This document shows positions 36,278 through 47,915 of a DNA stretch of 64,000 nucleotides, in pieces. The notes beneath the pieces are model-generated. The model searched no databases. It had not been told where the DNA came from and worked only from the letters and a program-made list of their open reading frames with translations. The stretch comes from Datisca glomerata. Taxonomy: Eukaryota; Streptophyta; Magnoliopsida; Cucurbitales; Datiscaceae. How positions within the stretch are numbered: the first letter of the stretch is position 1; the number at the start of each line of letters is the position of its first letter. The stretch is from assembly GCA_003255025.1 (NCBI GenBank), contig QANY01002976.1:3901541-3965540 (forward strand). Direction: 5' to 3'. A program made the position numbers and the translations under genes.

Positions 36278-37708
36278 TACCACATTGTACAAGTTCTTGA
36301 AGTATAGTTTCTCTTGGCGCTTGATTTGCATTAGAGTGCATCAAAATTGGGAATATGAAGGTAAAATATTTTACGGTCTGAGGTTAAATAGTGATATCGA
36401 AAAACTGAGCCATGGTGTACAGAAGGACTTACTTTGTTTCTATCTAAGATTGAATGTTTACGTGATATTGTCAGCTGATTTAGTCTTTCAGGGGACTGGG
36501 AAGTGTAAGCTTGTATAGGATGGCTTTTACCCATTTGTCCAACTTTATCAGTTAGTTGATGCGATTTTTAATTTAGCTAGGAGTTGCTTGGTCCAATGAA
36601 ATGAAAGACTATTCTCCAATTCTTTACCTTATATAATACAAGTTTAGAACAACAATTGTCGCATAAAATTGACTTTTCCACTGGCAGATTTGATTGTCGG
36701 AATAAATTAAAAGAAAGTATTTTTATCACAAATGTTGAGAATCACCTATCCCTCGTCCTATTAGGATGCAGCTTTACAATATGCTTATTGTTTTATTTAG
36801 GGTAAATACATCTTTGATTTTCTAAAGTTTGTGTTCACCGTCAATTTTATCTTTAAAGATTTGATTTCGTTAATTAACAAATCATTAGAATTTAACGCCC
36901 TCAATCAACATCAATCACATTTTCCTTAAGAATTTGGGAAAGGGAAAATGAGATTTGTAACCTTATTGTTCTCAACATCATTAAATTAAGAATTAACAAT
37001 TTATATATGCTAAACGTGATAAAAATTAGCAACGTATATATGTTAGAAATGATAAATAAATGTTTAAGAAAACTAATAAACTCTAAACTGTGATATTTAT
37101 AAATGATTTCAATCATATATTTTATCACATCATTCGATATTCGATACTGCAATGTCACATAGTCACATCTAGCATAACTCTTTAGGAAAAAACCTTAGTT
37201 TACTCTTCAAATAAGAAATATCCACATGTCACATGGATGAAGGAAACAATTAACAAATGTAAGACCACAATCAACAAATAAAACCTTTATGAACTACATT
37301 GGCGACTAATTGCTAATATTTGAAGCTCAACGCCTAAATTGATCAAATTAAACCTTTATGAACTACATGGGCGACTATAATTAACTTCAGAGTTTTTTTT
37401 CTTGCAAAAATAATAAAATAATTATGTTTTATATTTTATTTAATTATGGTCTTTATATTTTCTTTGTCAAGTTGATCCTCAAGTTCAAGATCCATTCCAC
37501 CCATCATGACAAAAATAAAAAAACTAAAAAATATGTCGACAATTTCTCGAATATATTCTTTTATCATAATTCTCAAAATATAAAATTGGCTTGATTTGAT
37601 CACATCAAACTTGAGTCTATCAACTTCATAAACTCAAATGTTAAACAACATTACTGGTAATTTTGATCCTTCTACTAAATTTCTCTTCGTCATCATCAGA
37701 CTGAAACT
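36278..37708. other. Spacer between two convergent genes
   Basis: The first part is 3' UTR of the RhoGAP gene and the last part, on the other strand, 3' UTR of the carrier gene. Between them is AT-rich DNA with a TAGGGTAAATACATC-type string near 36797, as often seen at MITE/MULE ends, and a ~30-bp direct repeat (near 37280 and 37349, containing ACCTTTATGAACTACAT). No gene is recognised. Confidence 0.5.
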
Positions 37709-38689
37709 TTAGAACTCCTTGAGAACCTTCCTAACCTGCTCAAGTGTCACAAACAAAACCACAGTAAAAGGTCCCTGCCTTGAAATCGTTGGAATAAACC
37801 CCTTGTACAGTGCCATCGGCCCCTCTGCTTTCACTGTCTTCATCGCACAGTCTATGGCTCCACTGTAAGGTGGGACCTCACCTGCCACCACTTTCATGTT
37901 CATTACCCTTGTTTTTATCACATCCACCGGGTTCGATGCAACTGCCGCCACGAAACCCGCCGCGAAACTCGCCGTCACATGGGTCCCCAGCCCGTCCTTC
38001 ATCACACCCTTCTCTAGTATCGTCTCCTTGATCTGATCGTACGATGCTAGCTGAGAAGCTGTGACGATCATAGCGCGGTTTACCGTAAGAGATGAGCCGC
38101 GCCACAGGCTAGTAACTCCCTCCTGCTTCGACATGCAAGAGATTGCGTCGAACACGCCCTTGTAGTTGCGCCGCTGTGCTGCCGGGAGTCTGCCGTCGGC
38201 TTGCATGCGTACCATGGCTACGTCGGCAGGGTTCCCGACAGCAGCACCGATCCCACCGGCTATAAGCCCCGCCGCTATTTTGCGAACCAGAGGCATGTTA
38301 CCGGAATTAGGGTCCGACCACTTTTGCTTGAGGACATCGTAGAGCCCCATGCGAGTGGTGGAGTAAAGTGTCTGGCGGAGAACGGTGGCGGAGATGCCGG
38401 AAAACAACGCGGCGATGCCTTCTGATTGGACAATCCGTACACCGACGGAGATAGGTCCCACACGGGGTGGTTTTGGTGCCGGAATGTGAAGGGCATCAGG
38501 GGCGACCATTGTAGCGGAGGTGGAGTTGAAAGCGAAAGCAGGGCGGAGATTGTGAAGAGCTTGAGGGTTCGGGACGGAAGCTTTCTCGCCCTGAAGCTGC
38601 ATTCGAACTTTGATCAGATCGAGTGGGTGAGTGGAACATCCAGCAATAATGGAAGCAATACCGCCTTCGACGAATCCTTTGAAACCCAT
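37709..38689 (-). CDS. DIC: Mitochondrial dicarboxylate carrier / plant uncoupling-type carrier (DIC, PUMP4-6 group)
   Basis: This inner-mitochondrial-membrane carrier exchanges malate, oxaloacetate, succinate and similar acids against phosphate or sulfate; the group was also named PUMP4-6. The intronless frame of 326 residues has the normal carrier length. Three ~100-residue repeats are seen, each with its signature: P22-L-D-L-I-K27, P154-A-D-V-A-M159 and P254-V-D-V-I-K259. In the second the usual basic residue is replaced by Met, which is also the case in this subfamily as far as I recall. The second-half signatures include YKGVFDAI and MALYKGFIP. The N-terminus MGFKGFVEGGIASIIAGCST is characteristic of the plant DIC group and sets the start. 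The gene is more GC-rich than its surroundings, which opens long antisense frames. It converges with the RhoGAP gene. Confidence 0.95.
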   Translation of the reverse strand: MGFKGFVEGGIASIIAGCSTHPLDLIKVRMQLQGEKASVPNPQALHNLRPAFAFNSTSATMVAPDALHIPAPKPPRVGPISVGVRIVQSEGIAALFSGISATVLRQTLYSTTRMGLYDVLKQKWSDPNSGNMPLVRKIAAGLIAGGIGAAVGNPADVAMVRMQADGRLPAAQRRNYKGVFDAISCMSKQEGVTSLWRGSSLTVNRAMIVTASQLASYDQIKETILEKGVMKDGLGTHVTASFAAGFVAAVASNPVDVIKTRVMNMKVVAGEVPPYSGAIDCAMKTVKAEGPMALYKGFIPTISRQGPFTVVLFVTLEQVRKVLKEF

Positions 38690-39010
38690 CTTGTATAATT
38701 AGGGCCAACTAATGTACAATCAGATTAAGCAATGAATGAATCCAAAAAAAAAGGAAGAATAAGAAGAAGAAAAACAATATCAAAGATGGGTTTCAAAGTG
38801 AAATCGGCACGGAGGGAGAAAAAATTGAGAATTAGGACCAGTTGGAGCTAGGGTTCATCTCAGAGGAGACGAAAAGATGAGAATGGAGGCTAAAAGCTAT
38901 GGAGGAAGAGTGAGGGACAGTCGGTCTCTGAGACATATGCTGATGAAATCTGAGTTTGCGTTTGCTCTTTGGATTGGTGAGGCAGAGAAGGTGTGAAGAG
39001 AGTATTTATT
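38690..39010 (-). promoter_or_regulatory. Leader and core promoter of the carrier gene
   Basis: On the minus strand AATAAATACT at 39001-39010 is a TATA-like box, which would place the transcript start near 38970-38980 and give a leader of roughly 280-290 nt. The leader contains A/G-rich stretches just upstream of the start codon. The assignment is by position and consensus only. Confidence 0.4.
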
Positions 39011-39222
39011 GGAAGCCCAAAGAGAAAGGGCGACGAAAGTGTGGGAAGAGAAAGCCTGGCCAGTTGGCACCTTCAATTCCAACCAAGTAGGTATTACGCG
39101 TTAGGTAGGTCCCATTCTTTTTTATGCCCTAAGGCGACCGGTCTTCCTTTCCTTCTCCTCACTCTGATTGACTCGACTTTAATTGGTTATTGGGAGATTT
39201 TATGTTTATACTTTTAAATTTT

Positions 39223-39535
39223 TTTATGAAAAGTTCAATCCTAATCAAGAATTTAAGTTTATATACATAGCGGATCATTGTTTTAATCATTGTTTTAAGA
39301 ATAATTTTAGAGTGATTAAATAATTGATCGAGTTTTAAGAAATTAAATGATTTGATAATCATTTATATGTTGATATTTGATTGATCGAGTTTTATGAAAA
39401 GTTCAATCCTAATCAGAATTTAAGTTTTATACATAAGAGGGTCATTGTTTTAAGAATAGTTCTAGAGTGACTAAATAATTGATCGAATTCTAAGAGATCA
39501 AGTGATGTAGTAATCATTCATAGGTTAATATTTGA
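39223..39535. repeat. Tandem duplication (~168 bp) containing half a MITE
   Basis: The segment from TTTATGAAAAGTTCAATCCT at 39223 is repeated from 39391 with a few substitutions and small indels. The duplicated unit includes the left half of the MITE family described at 39452. The first copy therefore has a half-MITE and the second leads into a complete one. Confidence 0.8.
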
Positions 39536-39622
39536 TGACTTATGAAAATGATTTGACAAAATAACTTATAAATGGTTGTCATGTCATTTGGTCAATTACT
39601 TGATCGGTGTAGAATCACTCTT
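39452..39622. mobile_element. Palindromic MITE, copy B
   Basis: The left end AAGAATAGTTCTAGAGTGAC and the reverse complement of the right end, AAGAGTGATTCTACACCGAT, match as diverged inverted repeats. The interior of ~171 bp is palindromic overall. It shares ends and internal blocks with copies at 21646-21826 and 42661-42855. Confidence 0.65.
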
Positions 39623-40980
39623 ATTTTAAAATGATTTTTAATTTAATTCTTATTAATTATACATTCTCTTAGGATAAAAAAGGAAGATGTTAATGATCAT
39701 TATATTTTTAGAGTCATTCTTGACCTTGACAGTAATGAAAGTTCAATTTTGAGGCCTTCTTGGTTGTTTGATCTTTAATACGACATAGCTTCTTTTAGTA
39801 GTTAAAGCTAGCACTACGCCTAAATTCAGCTAACCTTACCTTTCAAGGTTAAAGCATTCGGGCCAATTTGTTAAAAAAACACAATGAATTTTAAAGAAAA
39901 TTATGAATTTATGATGAAATGGCTCTTAATGAAGTTAATATGTTAATTAGTAGTCAAGAATTGAAATCGATCGTATTCACTCTTTACCAAATAGACATTG
40001 AAATGAATGGCTTGTTTTGCATGACCCTTGTTGCCGCCTAATATCATTGCTACTTGTGCAAGGTATATTGGGGATGTGAAAATCTCTGTTCATGTACGTG
40101 GTGATTCTATAAAATCTAACATTTGGCTTGCATTTGACTAGTAGTACCTCGAACATCTTTTTCGTTCTCTTCGTGTTGTTAGTTGCAATATAAGTTATGA
40201 CCAGCTTCACCAGTTTCACCATTCATCTCAACAACGGACAAGCTCTACTGCAAGATGAGGCTCTGTCCTTTTCCTAGAACCCACATAAGATAGTATATAA
40301 GTAATTTACCTAAGATTAGATATAGATATAAATATTTAAGGTGTTCATAAAATTATTCGGGCACAGAAAGGGAAGAAAAAAGAAAGTGTGTTTAAGACTC
40401 AAGCTTGACTTGAAAGTCTTCAATTTTCAATCTTGAATTTCAACTTTCAAGAGTAGCATAAGCAGTTAAAAGCACCAACTTTGATAATTTTCATAAATAA
40501 AACAGAGTTTAGACATAAAAATCGTTCGAGATTTAATTTAGAAAGAACATGACGAGTTGACTTAATTGATGAACATCTTAAATTTGGAGATTTGCTAGTT
40601 TTGTAGTCCATGTTCGATTTTTAGCGTAAATGATTTCTTGGAGTCATCCTCTCTAATATTAAAATTAACTATTTATCTTGATTTGTATTAAAAAAAAAAC
40701 TTCTGATGGTACAATGCATAAGTCCATGGGATTAGTAAAACTTAGTTCTACCAAAAACACATTATGTAATTTACCTTTTCTGGCACTTTTTTCTCTCTGT
40801 CACTTGGTGAAAGGAGTTTTCACAATCCCTTAACTTGTTATTGAAAAATTATAAATAAGAAAAATATTCTTGCTTTTTGCACAAGAGTTATATCATTTAG
40901 CATCTTTTCATTTTTTATTTTGCATTGTTTTAAAGTTGAAATTAGTCACTGTACACTATTTGAACTGCTATAAATGCAAG
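39623..40980. other. AT-rich spacer, no gene recognised
   Basis: Short frames on both strands resemble nothing known. No additional repeat structure was seen. Confidence 0.45.
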
Positions 40981-41410
40981 TTTGTCAGAATCGTGATCCT
41001 ACTTAAGATCATGGAGAAGTCTTATGAACCAGATCGTAGAATCGAATCGTGAATCGTAAGATCTTACTATATACTAGTAATATTATGAAAAAAATATAAT
41101 TTACCAAATTACAAATTAAAATTCTTGAATATAGTTAATTAATCAACTGTAAATTTCATTATTTTACTAAGTGTAATTTAAATAAATAAATAACTACTTA
41201 AAAATTGAACAGATTAAATAAACTTTATATTGTTTTCTTATCAATACTTTACAAAATTATGGTTAGGAAGATCGTAAGATCATAGTAGGATCGTAAGGTC
41301 CTACCAATCAAGACAAAAAATATAATAGAATCGTAAGATCCTCCCAATTGAAGATTTTACTTATGAATCGGATCGTAAGGGTTAGACATGATCGTAAAAT
41401 CGTAAGNTAT
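40981..41410. repeat. Cluster of ATCGTAAGATC-type motifs
   Basis: ATCGTAAG or a one-base variant occurs about eight times, often as the near-palindrome GATCGTAAGATC. The motifs fall in two groups (40990-41062 and 41270-41407) separated by ~200 bp of AT-rich DNA. One undetermined base is at 41407. This could be the ends of a degraded element; no coding sequence is present. Confidence 0.6.
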
Positions 41411-42660
41411 TCTTTCAACTTTAAAAATTATTTTCTCATGGCTTTCTCTCTCATTTTGCGTATGCAATTTTATGCTATTCCAAATTATGAATGTAATCGC
41501 TGTCAACTTTCATAGAAACGAAAAATTTGTTCTATACTATGAGGTGATTGCTCGTACACTTATGCATGGTAGAATGAACAAAATTATTTATGAGACACAT
41601 TGTTCGTGCAGGGCTCATATTATTTTTGTTTCCTATTATTTCAAAATTTGAGACGGTTCGTAAAGCTTTTAATAGTGTAAGTATATTTCTACAATGTATG
41701 TACATTTTTTCCACACTTGTGGCCTACACCCACCCGTACTCTAGTTTCGATTACCATAGATGATTGATTTAAACTTATGAAGCATTTATATCTTAGATTA
41801 GTTTTAAAAAAACTTATTTTTAGATATCATGTTTATTGTTTTGTATTGGACATAGTAGAACTTGAATAATAAACTTAGAAACTTTAAGCAAAAATCATAA
41901 TTTTTTTGTCAAAAAAGAAAAAAGTATATAATAGTAAGATATTAGAGAATTTAGCTACTCTCCGTTACGAAAAATTATTCAAAGTACTGATCACAATGTG
42001 TCCTGGATCCTACATTGTAAAAATATGATCCGTTGATTTAAATATGAACGGGCCATATCTATTGAACACAAAAATAAAAAAAAAATAAACTTATTTTTTA
42101 AATTAAAATTAAACAGATCTTAATCGTTTATATTTTAATCTAACAGATATCATAAAGAGTCATATCATGACCGACATATGCTATAATTTCTCCTCTGTTG
42201 CACTCTTTCCTCAATTTCACCAAATACATTTTTAGAGATTTGACACATTGCTAATTTTCTTTTAACAATTTAGAATTTTTTTCACCATATTAAACAATAA
42301 ACTAATAAATAATCCTAGTTTGAAAACTATATATATATAATTTAGATTTTTTATTAATAATTTTAAAACATAACCATATTAATAAACAAATAAATAATCC
42401 TAGGGTGAAAAAAAATTTCGAACACGCACAAAAAGAAATTAGTACTTCTCTTCTCTCCAAAAGTTACTATTAAAAAGATTTGTGTAGTAACATTCCCATA
42501 TAATTCGTATATAGGATGAGGGTCAAACCATTGATTTTACTCGTTTTGAGAATAGTAAAAGCCTAAACAAAAAGTGAAAAGCCAAAAACCATTTAGCCAA
42601 ACATACCTATATGTTTGCCTTGAACCATTGATTTTCGGCACCAATTTTAACAGTATTTAC
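41411..42660. other. AT-rich spacer, no gene recognised
   Basis: No family resemblance is seen on either strand. There is a short AT dinucleotide run near 42333. Confidence 0.45.
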
Positions 42661-42855
42661 AAGAATAATTCTACAATGACCGACTAAGTTATTGACCATA
42701 GTGATTAAGTGATTAAATTATATATTAATCATTTATAAGTTAATATTTTATGATTCATTCAATTTATTTGATATATTCACAGATAAATAATTGACAAATC
42801 ATTTGATTATTTAAACTTTATCAAAAACTTAATGGTTGTGTAAATCTATTCATTA
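42661..42855. mobile_element. Palindromic MITE, copy C (most diverged)
   Basis: The left end AAGAATAATTCTACAATGAC and the block TTAATCATTTATAAGTTAAT match the other copies. The right end is only weakly complementary. Length ~195 bp, no coding capacity. Confidence 0.55.
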
Positions 42856-44158
42856 CAAAATTTGATTTATCTAAATTTTTTTTAATTTATATACGGTCAA
42901 TTTAAAAAAGAAGAGGTAGTTCAATCATTGATATTCACTAACCTAATTTTGATACTGAGTTTGAGAGGGAAATGAAATCTAGAAATCAATTTTTTAATAT
43001 TTTAACCAAACATTTTTTTTGAATTTTCTAAATATTTAAGTAAAATTAATTGATTAACACCGTTGAGAGAGAAATAGTAATATGTCAAGTATCCAGAATT
43101 GTATTGGTTTTTTTTTAACAGTACAGTTGAAAGAATATTGTAATGCAAAGAAGCCAAATCCGGTTAATAGGGAAAAACACATTTTCGAGGTTGAAAAGGA
43201 AGAATATCGTAATGCAAAAGAACTGTTTTTCCCAACCACATTAAAAATGAATGTCTCATTTAATTCAATGAATGGAAATGTGGGGAGGTGAGCAATTTGG
43301 CATCTTCTATACAATCTTCAGGTACATATTATTCCACAAATATGACTCATAACCAGTCGTGTCACAAATCACAATGGATGGTAGATGTTTAAGTCAATCA
43401 CTCAATTGTTATAATATATATATATTCTTGAAAACAAAAAAAATCTGATTATTAGTTGAGCTTACTCATACTTCTGCCATTTGATATTTCCGTAAAAAAA
43501 AATAAAAATAAAAGAATGTGTTTAAATTTCTTGAATGTCGTGGAAAAAGTACTAAAACTAATATTTTTTTCAAGTCGACTATTCTATATGGACATGAGAA
43601 TAGGGACTAACATACACAATCACAAAGATATGAGTATACGTATTGTTTAAAACGAATGTAATTGGCAATTTATTCCATCATATGCTTGTTTTCTCATTTC
43701 CATCGAATAGTCCACCTCTTGCTTTAGACAAGCGAAGGATAAGTGAAAAAGAAAACCCAAATTTTGTTGGTTTCTCTGCTCATATTGGAGTAAGTGTGCA
43801 GGGGAGGTAGCTAGTGAGGAAGGTGCTCATGAGAATTCACGTCATTGGTCTATTCATTATCTTTGTAGTTTACTTCAATGATACAGATAGCGCTTCAATT
43901 TTAAAAATGATATGGACATTTCTTATGTCAGATTTTACTAACAAAAAATTCAGAACCTTTAAATTTTAAATTAATACCGTTTAAATAATACAAAATATAA
44001 AATTTATACATGGCTTTCCCAATTTTTAAAATATCAAAATCAATTTCTTTTAATATTTAAACTAGAATTTATTTAAACCTGAAAAATTCAAGTTGACTTA
44101 TCTTTCATATTAAAAAAATAATCTGATCATATTAGGTATAGGAATAATATCGTCGTTT
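42856..44158. other. AT-rich spacer, no gene recognised
   Basis: Two overlapping opposite-strand frames near 43054-43314 arise from one low-complexity stretch. They resemble no known protein. Confidence 0.45.
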
Positions 44159-44976
44159 TGTAATTATTAGAGCAAGAAAGTAAAATATGGGCTAAGGCCC
44201 AACATCCAATAAGATTTGGAGGAAAAGCCTAATACTTCACCTCCAAGGGAAGCCCCATATAAAGTTCAAAACAAGAGTCGTCCACCTTAGACCAATACCT
44301 CTATGACCGAGTCCACCATGACGGTCGAGGTCCCCACTGATTGAGACTACTGTGATAGCTGAGGTCTCCTTTGACCACCTCTATAGCCGAGGTCACCTAG
44401 ATGGTTGAGTCCCCACTTTGCAAACCTGCATGACTGAGGCCATGGTGATGGTCATGGTCCTGCCTGCACGTCCGCGACTGAGGTCATGGAGATGGATGAG
44501 TTCCTCCCATGACCGCGGCCAAGACTACTCGAGATAGGCGAGACCCACCTTCTGGCGCGACATGAATACGATAATTAGGCATACAAGGAAAGAATAGCTG
44601 GACAACACTCCTATAAGGCAAACTCTAAAGGTCATTTAAGGGAATAAAATCATAACAAGAATCTTCTAATTTAAGATATATTCTTCATAAATATCTTCTT
44701 TCCTTATACGAATAAGGGGGAAATACGTCGAACATGGACGATTGACTCTTAAAGAATTGTTATAAATAGATGGTGAACCTCATTCAAAAGATATGCATAC
44801 TTTCTAAGTCAAATTCATTCTCTCAAAGATATTCTACTAACTTGATCGTTAGAGTGTTTTAGGTTGGGCACCACACTAGTATCGAGATAATCCTTCGTCG
44901 ATTGTTCTTTCTTGTAGGATCGTGAGCTTGTCATCTTACAACCTGTGGCATCTCAATTCACCGTAGATTTTCAACA
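44159..44976 (+). repeat. 5' LTR of the Tat-like gypsy element
   Basis: It starts TGTAATTATTAGAGC and ends TTTTCAACA just before the primer-binding site. A TATAAATAG box is at about 44762. The U3 part (about 44300-44540) contains many short GACCGAG/GGTCGAG-type repeats of alternating orientation. The boundary is approximate because only one LTR exists here. Confidence 0.6.
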
Positions 44977-44986
44977 TATATAGTTC

Positions 44987-45004
44987 AGCGTTCTCTGTGG
45001 GGAA
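44987..45004 (+). promoter_or_regulatory. Degenerate primer-binding site
   Basis: AGCGTTCTCTGTGGGGAA resembles the GCGCCGTCTGTGGGAA-type site that follows the 5' LTR of many plant Tat and related gypsy elements. Confidence 0.5.
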
Positions 45005-45055
45005 GAAGTTATTCCTAACAAGTTCTTTATTCAATTCAAACTTTCTTTTGTCACA

Positions 45056-47097
45056 ATGGTGAATACAATGGCTAATCCTGGACAAAATGACAACCTGAAG
45101 ATGTCTCCCTCAGAAACCTCGCCAGAAATCCACTGAAAGCAACTGGAGGGCAGAACATAGTTCATGTAGCCTCGGTGGTGAATGCAACAATTCAACATCC
45201 TAACAACGAGATTGATGTGGTTGACCTCCTCTTGCTGGAAAGGTGGAATACCTCACCAAGTAGATAGCTAACCTCAAAAGGGGAAGCAGGGAAGACGAGA
45301 GGACTGAGAGGAAAATGTAGCTACAACCGGACACCAGAATGCCAGACCAGAGAGATTAGAGAGCACAATTGTAATGTGCTTCGCATGCCTCATGGTAATA
45401 AGATCCACATGATGACGTCAGAGGGGAGAGAGAAATGGGGGACTCCCAACATTCACAACATTATTCATGTCACCCTTTACAGTGGATATCACTCCAAAAA
45501 GGTTCACCACCTGAAATTCAAGATGTTCGTCGGCACCTCTAACCCTACTAGCCATATTCTGCTCTACAAACGAGTGATATTAGGAGCATGCATTCCAGAT
45601 GAAAAATTAGAAGGCATGTTGTGTCTCCCATTTACGATGAGCTTGAAAAGAGCTTTCATCACATGGTTCAGAAGTCTAGAGCCACGATCCACACACACAC
45701 TTTTTCTCATCTTGCAACCCTCTTCATAGAAAAGTTTGAGAGAAGTAAGAGGATGATTAAACAAGTACATCATCTCTTCACTGCGATCCAGAGGAGAGAT
45801 GAGTCTTTGAGGGGAATATATCTGAAGAGTCAACAACGAGAAGGTCAAGATCATCCAATACAATGATGCGGTAGTCATGGCCATCTTTAGGAAAGGTCTG
45901 ATGGAAGACACTGACGGACATAAGTACTTCCATTGTAAATAAGATGCTATTAGAATTCCATTGTCATGCTGGACGAAGAGCTGGCCAAGAAAAAAGAAAG
46001 GGGCAACGCACGAGAGAACTCTCATTGGGTCAGAAGAGAGGATAAAGAAAGGAGGGGCATGGCAGACCAACTATTGGACAAGAAGCGTTCACGAGAGAGA
46101 GTCAATGTTACTGACAGTTTGCGTTCAAGAGTAATCCCAGGGATTAATCTTTCACCCATGAGTTTTACCCTAAAGGAGTTGGTAAATGACCTCTTACTTC
46201 AACCTTCACGACTAAAGACAAATATGGGTAAAAGGAAAGAACAACCCCAATATTGTGATTACTGTAGAGATTGTGGGCACAAGACAAATGACTATTGAAA
46301 GCTCAAGTGTGAGATTGAGACCCTAATAAAGCAAGGATTATTGAAAAAGTATTTGCTGGAATAAGGCAACAAACAACCGAGGATAGAAGTCACTGACAAA
46401 CGTCAGGGGGAAAGTCCACTGGAGGAGGAGCAACCTCAGCCAGGAAAGGGCATTTGAGATATGTCAGTCTTTGTTTTTATTGTCAAAGACGCCAAAGGAT
46501 GAGCCTCATCCAAAGATAAAGTTCATGGATGAGAATATGGCCGATATACATTACCTGCAGGATGATGCCTTGGCAATTTCCTTAGCTATAGTCAATTGCC
46601 TGGTTAAACGGATTCTAGTGGGCCCTGACAACTCAACAGACATAATCTTCCTTCAACTCCAAAGAAGATGATAATAGATGAATAACAAGTAACTGGATGC
46701 GATATGAAGCTAGTGGGATTCAATAGCTTAGTCACCTGAGCAATTGGGAATGTACTCCTGCCCGTGAAAGAAAAACTCATCAATCTCATGACAGAGTTCT
46801 TAGTAGTTGATGAAGAGTCAACCTACAACATGATTGTAAGAAGGCCATGGGTACACGCAATGAATGAAATCCCCTCTTCCTAGCATTATGGAAATGTGTG
46901 GGGTTCAGGTAGTAGCCAGGTGCTGTTAGCTCACTAGCTTCAAGCAAAAATGAGAACAATGGCAACTACAAGGACGGGGAGACCTCATATACGCTGCCCG
47001 TCAAAGAAACAACAGAGGTCATGATTCATCTTCTAGATCCAAAGAAAGTCATAACCATCAGTTCAGACTTTGGATATTCAAAGAAAGAAGTAACTCT
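45056..47097 (+). pseudogene. Tat-type gypsy gag-protease remnant
   Basis: Gag blocks include NPTSHILLYK near 45545 and FITWFRSL near 45655, then THTFSHLATLFIEKFERSKR near 45690. A zinc-knuckle-like CDYCRDCGHKTNDY at about 46254-46295 has Tyr where the last Cys is expected and runs into an EIETLIKQGLLKKYL helix. A protease region from about 46561 shows DALAISLAIV and PDNSTDI in place of the usual D-x-GS core. It continues past LVGFNSLV and FLVVDEESTYNMI to KETTEV near 47005. Frames change repeatedly. Confidence 0.75.
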
Positions 47098-47915
47098 CTA
47101 TTGCTATTTATTCTGATATATGTTGATGATATATTGATCATTGCAAATAACATGATTTTGATTAAACAGTTCACTACCAAGCTGCATCATACATTTGCTC
47201 TCAAGGAACTCAGGCCTCCTACCAATATCTATGTTTCTCGATCAAAATATGTCATTGATATTCTCATAAGGAAAAAAGATAGGTGGGACACGTTAAGCTA
47301 TTTCTTCACAAACCTACAACATCTCATTGGCAAGCCTGCAAAAGGGTGTTAAAGATACCTCAAAGTCACCATTTCTGAAGGCATTTCTCTACTTCCTACT
47401 CGAACACTTCACCTTTCAGCTTACTCAAATGATGACTGGGTAAGCAACCATGATCACTAGTGGATATGCAATTTACCTTGCTTAAGAAGATATTCTCTCT
47501 AAGAGATGGTGTCTGGATAAAGTACTGGAAGTGAATACATGTCCTTAGCTAATATTGTTGTCGAGTTAATGCGGCATAGATCCCTCCTACAAGAGCTTCA
47601 CATGCTTTGTGTGCTTCTATCTACAACTTGTTGTGATAACCTAGGGGCAACTGCCCTTGCATCAAGTTTCATCATTCATGCAAGGTCTAAACACATTGAA
47701 ATATACCAATATTTCATCAAGGATCAAGTCATGTCCACAACTCTCAAAGTTCTTTATGCTCCATCCTATGAACAAACTGCTGACATACTCCCAAATAATA
47801 TGTCCAAAGATAGATTTCAATTTCTTAAGTCCAAACTCAAGGTTGTTAAGCCTTCTTCTCAAGTCTCAGTTCAAGTTCAAAGTAGCTAACACCCCCTTTT
47901 CACTTGAAGAGGATA
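47098..47915 (+). pseudogene. Copia RT-RNase H C-terminal fragment
   Basis: The catalytic YVDDILI block begins within a few codons of the junction (near 47117). A compressed RT follows, then RNase H with EYMSLANIVVEL near 47540, TKHIEI-like SKHIEIYQYFIKDQV near 47690 and the C-terminal YAPSYEQTADIL near 47758. The pol end is near 47890. A weak purine-rich string GAAGAGGATATTAG follows and could be the polypurine tract before a 3' LTR. Confidence 0.8.

Larger units (their letters stand above)
44159..47097 (+). mobile_element. Truncated Ty3/gypsy element of the Tat/Ogre type (5' part)
   Basis: A 5' LTR, a primer-binding-site-like sequence and a broken gag-protease region are present in order. 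The element stops abruptly at about 47097, where copia pol sequence begins, so RT, RNase H and integrase are missing. The coding part has many stops. Confidence 0.75.

Noticed and set aside
37810..38698. Several antisense open frames of 70-90 codons across the carrier gene
   Set aside because: They are shadows created by the GC-rich codon use of the real gene on the other strand.
44300..44540. Repeated GACCGAG/GGTCGAG strings as a regulatory array
   Set aside because: They lie in the U3 part of a gypsy LTR, where such short repeats are common, and no independent function can be supported.
45564..46070. 168-codon minus-strand frame
   Set aside because: It is antisense to the gypsy gag remnant and has no family resemblance.
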